Shown here piece after piece: positions 57,761 through 64,000 of a DNA stretch of 64,000 bases (within the stretch, counting starts at the first letter, position 1; each line of letters begins with the position of its first letter). The notes beneath the pieces were generated by a model. The model ran no database searches. It saw nothing but the letters and a program-made list of their open reading frames with translations, and was not told where the DNA came from. This DNA comes from Annona cherimola. Taxonomy: Eukaryota > Streptophyta > Magnoliopsida > Magnoliales > Annonaceae. The stretch is taken from contig CM059975.1 of assembly GCA_030490835.1 (NCBI GenBank), positions 4,181,579 to 4,245,578 of the forward strand. Direction: 5' to 3'. The position numbers and the translations under genes are program-made.

Positions 57761-60760
57761 TTAAATTGCTATCAACTGGCGTATGTTGATGGGGTATGTG
57801 TAAAGCTGTGAGCCGTCGAAAGCTCTTCCTGACATGATCTGATAAGTTTTCTGCGTTGGATGGACGAAATCCCAGAATACGTAGCTGTCCCTGTCGGAGC
57901 AGTAGCTCGAGGTGGGAACGCATCCACCCTTTGCATTCAGGTTGCCACCCTTCCCACAACATGCCGCTTCCGATTCAGTAAATTCTGGAACAAATTCATT
58001 CAAAAATCCTCGAATTAATTCATTATAATGCTAAATACTCACAATTAAAACACGTATATATATATATATATATAGAGAGAGAGATCTTGATATCTTTAAT
58101 ATCATTTTCAGTATTGTCGATGTCAACCTCAATGGAATAGATTAACAATTAATATTGTTATCGGTCATTTGTATTAGGAGATTAGGCTCCAGGAATAAAA
58201 TAAGGTGGGATCTACAAGCCAATTAATTTAAGTTCACGTTAGTTTCTTAATTACCATAGGAATCTGGATTTTGGATCAAGTGAAGGAGACTATCGAAGGT
58301 GTCGAAGAAGGAATAGGAGAAGTCCTCCAGCTCACACTTCGTGGCTTCTAACAGTGCTTTGACCCCTTGATTGTATTTCACACACCAGTAATTGATTTCC
58401 TCCATGCACCCACCAGTTTTGTTGTGACTCCTCAGCACTGGGCAGCATCCGATGGAACCCGCCCCCGCGAACACCACCTTTCGGGCTCCCAGATCGTGCA
58501 TCCTCTTCATGCCATTCCATTAACCAAATATTAGCCATCAAAATCAGCAAACCACACAAATACCCACGTACGCAGGCTGCTAGCTTACTAGAAAATCATG
58601 AAATGAATTTTTTATAGGTATCTTTGTTTCAGTATAAAACTTTTCAAATTAATATTTTTCTTTCTTCATAATTATTCTATTTTTAATTATTTATTCACAT
58701 TTTCCTATATAATTGTCCTACTTTTTAATCATTTTTACACAACTACTCATATAATTAATTTATTCTCTTTGCTTTTCATTTTTACCTCTATCATATCATA
58801 TAATTTTCTTTTAGTTTTAAAATTTTTCTTCTAAAAATTTTATAACTTGTAAAACACACCTTACATGTATATATGTTCCTGAGAAAAAAACTGTTTGAGA
58901 TAAATAATTGGGGAAAAGTAAAAGAAAAAAATTTTAAAAATTGGGAGCCGGTCATAATATAATACATGTGATTATTAGTGAGTTTCACTTTTATAAAACC
59001 CTACTTCATATAATCTTATCCATTTTTTATATTTTGATAATTGATGAAATATCTATATTCATTGTATTTAGTATCACATTGTTTGTCTTGAACCAATGTG
59101 CATCGTCATTACCTGTGAATGTATAAAATCAACATGATAACCATCATCAATTTTGTTCAAACTTGATTTCTTAGCTAAATAAACTTTATTAAATACAATA
59201 AATGTAGTAAACTTTCAATTAATCATCGAGATATAAAAAATGTGTGTGGTCGCATAAAAACCTGTGTACGTAACCTAAGTACAAAGAAAGAAGACTCGAT
59301 TGTGAGTAAAAGAAAATAAAAGCAAAATAGATAAAATAAATATATGCAAAATTTTGAAATAATAGTTAGAACTATAAATGGTAATCGGAGAAAGTAAGGT
59401 ATAGATATAAATTAAGATGTCGAATCATATAAAAAAATCATTTATTTATTGTTGCGGGGTGGCAAACATGCCCAAAACACCAACATGGAATTGCCCGACT
59501 GGGTTTAACATTTATATGGGCTTGTCTCATTCGGCTATCGGATGATGTGGCTCAATTGAGTGCGGGTGGTCCATTCATTAATTGCGTGGGAATTTCTTGC
59601 CTTTAATTGGCCTTTTAACGTGTCAAAAAGTCGGTCCATGAGTTGCTGAGGAGTCTGCTTCGACTGCTGGGTGGAGTTCTGAGTGAAGTGGCCCGCTACG
59701 TCATTTTCTCCAATCACGAACAGAAATATGGATTTCGATAGCCGCTTTTGCGTCTCAACAGTTCCAAACTTCTTGATTAGGTCCGCTTGCACTCGTGAGA
59801 AGTAATCTATTTGTCTGTTGAGTGAGATAGATTGACCCTGTAAAACCTACCAATAAACCCAAATAAAAGAAAAAGAGGGGGCAAAAAAAAAAAAAAAAGA
59901 CATGAGAACTGAGTTATGATACTGTAGGCGAGTTCGTGAAGGTTTTGTACGTACGGGCGAGGTCTCGTCTAACACTCCTGCTCCTCCGGAACCGAAGTTT
60001 ACGCCAGCTTCGACGGATGCGGTACAGCCTTTGACGGTTGCTACTGAAAGATATGGCGGAGGAGTGAGGAGGCCCATCATCTCAGCTGCGCTTGAATCGT
60101 TTTCGTGTTAGAGTTCGTGCTCGAATAGAATTCATTAAATGCACAGATAATGGCCATGCTATCGTAATTAGATCTGAATAACTTCAATACTCATGTAAGC
60201 ATGTCATGACAATGAAAATAATTTTCATTGACAATTTATATTTTACAAACAATAATATCTTTTAAGAGTAAACGTATAACCGCTAAAATTTTGAAACATG
60301 AATAGGGGTTCTATGGTTATGTAAGTATTGAATCATTTCTTATATTATTATTATTATTATGAATTTTTATCTCTTAAGTATGTTTTTCCATTTCAGTGCT
60401 GGACGCTGACATCGATCATATTCGTATTTTAATTTCCTTCGCGATTGGTTAATTTCCTGTGGCTGGGGAAAATTGGAAATAAGTCAATAATAGAATACCA
60501 AGAAAATCAGCAGCGTTTTTGCCATTGCTGAATCTTCCGGTGGGCGTGCCTCCTGGGAAATCGATGCCATTGAAAGGGAAGTCGGCTCTGGCATCGGAGT
60601 GCTGGAGATAGTTGTTGTTACCGACATCAACGAGCGAGTCTCCAAAGACAAAGAAAGCCGGAGCCATTTGAGCTTCTGAACAAGTAGAGAAGTGGCTGGA
60701 GAAGATTAATATGAGAATGCAAGAGAAAAACATGAGTTTGGAAGCCATTCCTTCGTGCAT
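57761..60760 (-). CDS. GDSL esterase/lipase 2
   Basis: Secreted GDSL-family serine esterase, substrate unknown. Exons in reading order: 60760-60499, 60085-59955, 59837-59601, 58504-58255, 57984-57761; total 1104 nt (367 aa). An alternative start at 60748 would drop four residues. Signal peptide about 1-30 ([21 protein letters not shown] is its core region from residue 10). Catalytic blocks: [12 protein letters not shown] (Ser42), [25 protein letters not shown] (Asn) and DFVHPTQKT (Asp, His). Exons 3 and 4 are 237 and 250 nt, exactly as in GDSL 1. Intron 3 (58505-59600) would start with GC instead of GT (AAAG/GCAAGA) and end with a weak AAG acceptor; no nearby GT fits the frame. The intron also holds a MITE at 58613-58858. 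Confidence 0.9.
58613..58858. mobile_element. Tourist-like MITE in GDSL 2 intron
   Basis: Begins AGGTATCTTTGTTTCAG and ends GTAAAACACACC. Contains CACATTTTCCTATATAATTG, TTTTTACACAACTACTCATA and CTCTATCATATCATATAATT in the family order. Confidence 0.5.
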
Positions 60761-62194
60761 ATATGCAGGTGAGAGAAGCTTAAGTAGATCAGAAGAGAGG
60801 CTTGAAGCTGGACGTCCTCTCTAAATCAACGCATGGATGGAAGAATTATAGACTTGACACCTAATTCTGCATCTTCTTAATTGTATGCACTCTTAGCTCT
60901 GATTATCAGCCGGACGTGGCTTGTCATATATACCTAAAATTTCACGTCCAATTTGGTGTGAGCAGGCGAGCAGAAAACGGCTGTTTTTAGCTTTTCTTTT
61001 CCTTACGTGGTTACCTATGTCGACGCAGGATCGGACGAGATGGATGCCTGTTTAACCGTGGGATAAAAACCCTGTGGCTGCGCATTCCAAATGCTGTTGT
61101 TGGTAACTTGTGCGGCAAAAATATTTCTTTTTGTTTTGACGTCCCATGTCGAAGCCTGTTTAGAAGGATAAAGGGCTTGAACGAGATAAGAAATTAATAA
61201 TGTATATTGGAAATGAAAAGAAATTATTGAAAATTTTAATAAATAAATAAATAAACTTTATAGGGAATAATACTGGATCCTTTGGAACGCCAGCCGAAAA
61301 GCACGTAATGTGCTTCTGGCCAACAACATAGTTGGCAGCAAGCCAAGGGACAGCCATATCAACACCTCGTCTCTTGTCGTTATGACTTGTGTTTTACCCT
61401 CCACTTTTTTTCCCTTTTGATTTTTCATTTTTATTTTGCTGTTAGGAGGTGGTAATTTTTTAACAAATAAGCTGTCTCTGGTGGAATGGTCAGTCAGCTT
61501 AGCTGTTGGAACAGGACGGTCCCAAAAAATTCGCGGAAAGATCGAGACATAATCTCTTCGGCAAACCGTTATGTTATAGGCAGCCGCTAGACAATTGAGG
61601 CTGATTATATCCCAACAATATGGCTCCTCATCTCTTCAGTGGAGGTGGGCCAGCGCGATGGTGAAAGGCATGAAATTGTTTCACGCATACAGCTTTGATG
61701 AGGTACATTACATATATATGGAACTCAAGAGAGGTGGTGAGCCGTGCCAACTCAAACGTAGCGAATGGAAACCACAGAGTTTGCAGTCTCCTCGCTACTG
61801 CTCAGATGTACACTGCTTGCGTCAATGGCCAAATCGCATTCCGGGGGCAAAACTCCAGCTTCATTTAAAGCATGGCGCTCTGCATGCTTGATTAAGATAC
61901 AACCTATAAGGAACTCCGTCTCCAATAAATTATAGAAATTGCTGGTCATGCTTGCTTAACATTCGTGTCTACATTGGAGTACAATACAATGCCAGGAAAT
62001 AATAATTAACTAATAATCACTAATCAGGGACGCCAGATTTCGAAATTGACCGAAACAAGCCAAAGAAACAGCTGCTCGAGTTGAGCTCTAGCTACAAGAA
62101 GGAAACCGCAAGTAGAAGGGGCGTGGAATATAAGAGAACTCATAGCTCTGTTGTACAAGAATCTGTCACCCTCTCGTGACAAATTTATGCATGA
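60761..62194. other. Spacer between GDSL 2 and SKS gene
   Basis: 60761 to about 60960 is probably the GDSL 2 promoter. The bases before 62195 probably include the 3' UTR of the SKS gene. ORFs at 61595-61949 on both strands have no recognised domain. Confidence 0.4.
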
Positions 62195-63498
62195 TCACAG
62201 AGGCCGAGTATGACGGCCTGATGCTCGGCCACAGAGAAGAGCATTTCTTGGGATTGGATACTCGTCCCTCCATGAATTTGCTGGGGAGTAGACACGGAGA
62301 TAGAACTGCTGGCCTAGGTATTGCCTTGCCCAGTTCTCCGATCTTATGTTCCACATGCCTACATTGTCTAGTGCCATGTAAATAGCAGTCCATGACTTAG
62401 GGTACACCTGCATCCAGTAAATGGCAGAGCTGCTATAAGGATTATGGCATTCTTCGCTCCTCGATATCTAAAAAGTTAGTAGATGCAGCCTGGATTGAAT
62501 AATAAGCCTCGAGAACAATAAGATGAACACAGAAGAAATGAATTTGGATGAGCGCTTCAACCCAAATTATAAGTAATGAAAGTGGCATTTGCCAGCATCG
62601 GTTGAAATGGCCGGAGGCCTCAAAGAAATTGGGAGCTGGAGCAGAGCCTCAATAAGGCTAAGTAACGGCTTCCTTATCAGCAAATTTAAAGTACACAAAT
62701 TTCCAAGTCCAGCTAGGCGGAATTGAAGTTGGGAATTGAAGCAACGGCCTAGTTGAAATTGGGAATGAGGAGGCCTCAATAAGGCCAACCAACAGTGCTC
62801 ATTGGCAAATCAATGTAATGAGATTGCAGTCAAATTCCAGTAAGCCTTCACAAGCTTCAGTCGAAGGAGAACAAATTATGCCAAGCTGCATAATGACAAT
62901 TGCTGCTATGGATAGATGCAGGAATAGAGAAAGGCAGTCGAAACTTGTATACCTGAACTGTGCAACGAGCAACTGTGTCTCTTAGGTTATAACTGAGCCT
63001 GCTTTGAGACGACCACTGACCACCATCCATTCTAATCAAATACCAAAACGTCCGTTTTAGCAGTTGGATGGAGAAATATATGTATGCATATATATCAATC
63101 AACCCACAGAATGATGAAATTTTGCAGCTTACCCAACCACAAAGAAGGAATAACCATTGATATGCCATGACTGCACACTGTCTTCTGTGTTCTCCAACAC
63201 TATCTCAATATAATCGCGGAAATTGGCTGCCATGACTGATGTCTGAAGGTAGGCTCCACCCCAGGTAGGGTTGTCAGGAATGCTTCCAAGATTAAAGACA
63301 CCCGAGATCTTGAAAAAATCTGACACTTTGAGCGGAGTATCTGCTGGTATGAAGGAAACACTGTTGACAGCGTATCTCTGTTTACCATTAATAATAGGTG
63401 CTGAGTTGGCAAGCCTAATGGTTCGCACTGGTTTGATTAGCCCATAATGATAGGAGCCTTGAGGATTGGGTCTTGGTCCACTTGCAGTCAGATTCCAC
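62195..63498 (-). CDS. SKU5-similar (SKS) monocopper oxidase-like protein, 3' part
   Basis: Member of the SKU5/SKS group, secreted proteins related to multicopper oxidases and linked to directional growth and pollen tubes in Arabidopsis. Exons in the window, reading order: 63498-63133, 63031-62953, 62407-62195 (stop). The 5' exons lie beyond the window; the first visible exon begins in mid-codon (RWNLTASGPRPNPQGSYHYG). The visible part is the third cupredoxin domain: VNSVSFIPADTPLKVSDFFK, VQSWHINGYSFFVVG, RCTVQVYPKSWTAI, NVGMWNIRSENWARQYLGQQ and RASGRHTRPL at the end. Copper ligands that are HPxHxHG and HCH in ascorbate oxidase are mostly replaced here, as is usual in SKS proteins. There is no C-terminal hydrophobic tail, so no GPI anchor. 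Confidence 0.93.
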
Positions 63499-64000
63499 CT
63501 GTTCCATGAAAGTAAAATACAAGGTAATGAAATAAATTGGAGTGTTGCTACACAATGGCAAGCCTGTTTCCGCACAATTGCATCATAATAATCACCAAAA
63601 CAAATACAACAAAAAAAAAAATTATGTCATCTAAGTTATTTAGCAAAACATACAGACAACAAATGAATCAGGGTGGCATGGGCTTTAAAGAGAACTGTAC
63701 AGAGGGAGATTCACAATTCCATATCATTCACTAGAAAGCTTAATTAGAGGTCAGTGCCAATGGTAAACTAATAACATCCTGCTCTTGCACTGAACTCCCT
63801 TCTTTTTTCCTGTCACCATTTCCGTTAAAAGTGATTCTAAACTCTTTATGATTCATTTTCAATTGTCTTTTTGTCGTTTCCAATATTTTCTAGCAGTTGC
63901 ATCCACAAAGAACCAATCATCATTACACAACTCAGCATAAATTTTGGCCTTCTATCAGAACATTGCATCAATTCGAAGTGCTTATTGAGATGAGAGATAT
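63499..64000 (-). other. SKS intron, running off the window
   Basis: Upstream of the first visible SKS exon on the minus strand. No exon of the family could be found up to the end, so this is probably intron. Confidence 0.5.

Noticed and set aside
61595..61949. Overlapping ORFs between GDSL 2 and SKS
   Set aside because: No domain, no splice support and both strands open by similar lengths, so no gene is called.
1..64000. CRISPR arrays, bacterial operons, rRNA genes
   Set aside because: No regularly spaced identical repeats with unique spacers, no ribosome-binding-site pattern and no rRNA sequence were seen. The window is plant nuclear DNA.

Overview
The window is nuclear DNA of a flowering plant. 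Genes are split by many AT-rich GT-AG introns, plastid and secretory proteins belong to land-plant families, and the spaces between genes are filled with MITEs, SINE-like insertions and a hAT transposon. The species cannot be fixed from the sequence. The GC-rich third codon positions of the glucanase beside AT-rich neighbours suggest a monocot or magnoliid-type genome, but this is only a guess.

Layout: 1-4048 is repeat-rich spacer. 4161-9972 (+) is an 11-exon arogenate/prephenate dehydratase (ADT) with two overlapping upstream ORFs. 11522-16772 is a complete hAT transposon with an 8-bp target duplication, perfect 27-bp terminal repeats and a long transposase ORF. 17111-19676 (-) is a two-domain glyoxalase I, with a probable leader exon near 21170-21344 containing a 26-base C run. 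21.4-31 kb is transposon debris, including a SINE that split an old coding exon at 26.8 kb. 31077-33421 (-) is APS reductase. 33.8-44.9 kb is mostly repeats with one orphan exon. 44952-48578 (+) is a GPI-type beta-1,3-glucanase with an X8 domain. 51386-54987 and 57761-60760 (-) are tandem GDSL esterase/lipase genes. 62195-63498 (-) is the 3' end of an SKU5-similar gene that runs off the window.

The genes do not form one pathway. They act in plastid phenylalanine synthesis (ADT), methylglyoxal detoxification (glyoxalase I), plastid sulfate assimilation (APR) and the cell wall or apoplast (glucanase, GDSL enzymes, SKS). APR supplies sulfide for cysteine and so glutathione, the cofactor of glyoxalase I, but this link is general metabolism and not evidence of a cluster. 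ADT, glyoxalase I and this glucanase resemble genes that I recall as near neighbours on Arabidopsis chromosome 1 (At1g11790, At1g11840, At1g11820), so the gene set looks like conserved microsynteny expanded by transposons.

I see no undescribed multi-gene system. The best leads are a possible frame-gated transit-peptide extension of glyoxalase I, the overlapping uORFs on ADT, the intact hAT element, a GC-AG intron in one GDSL gene, and the SINE-split exon. Exon limits were set by hand from splice consensus, phase and family conservation; no alignment or transcript data were available.
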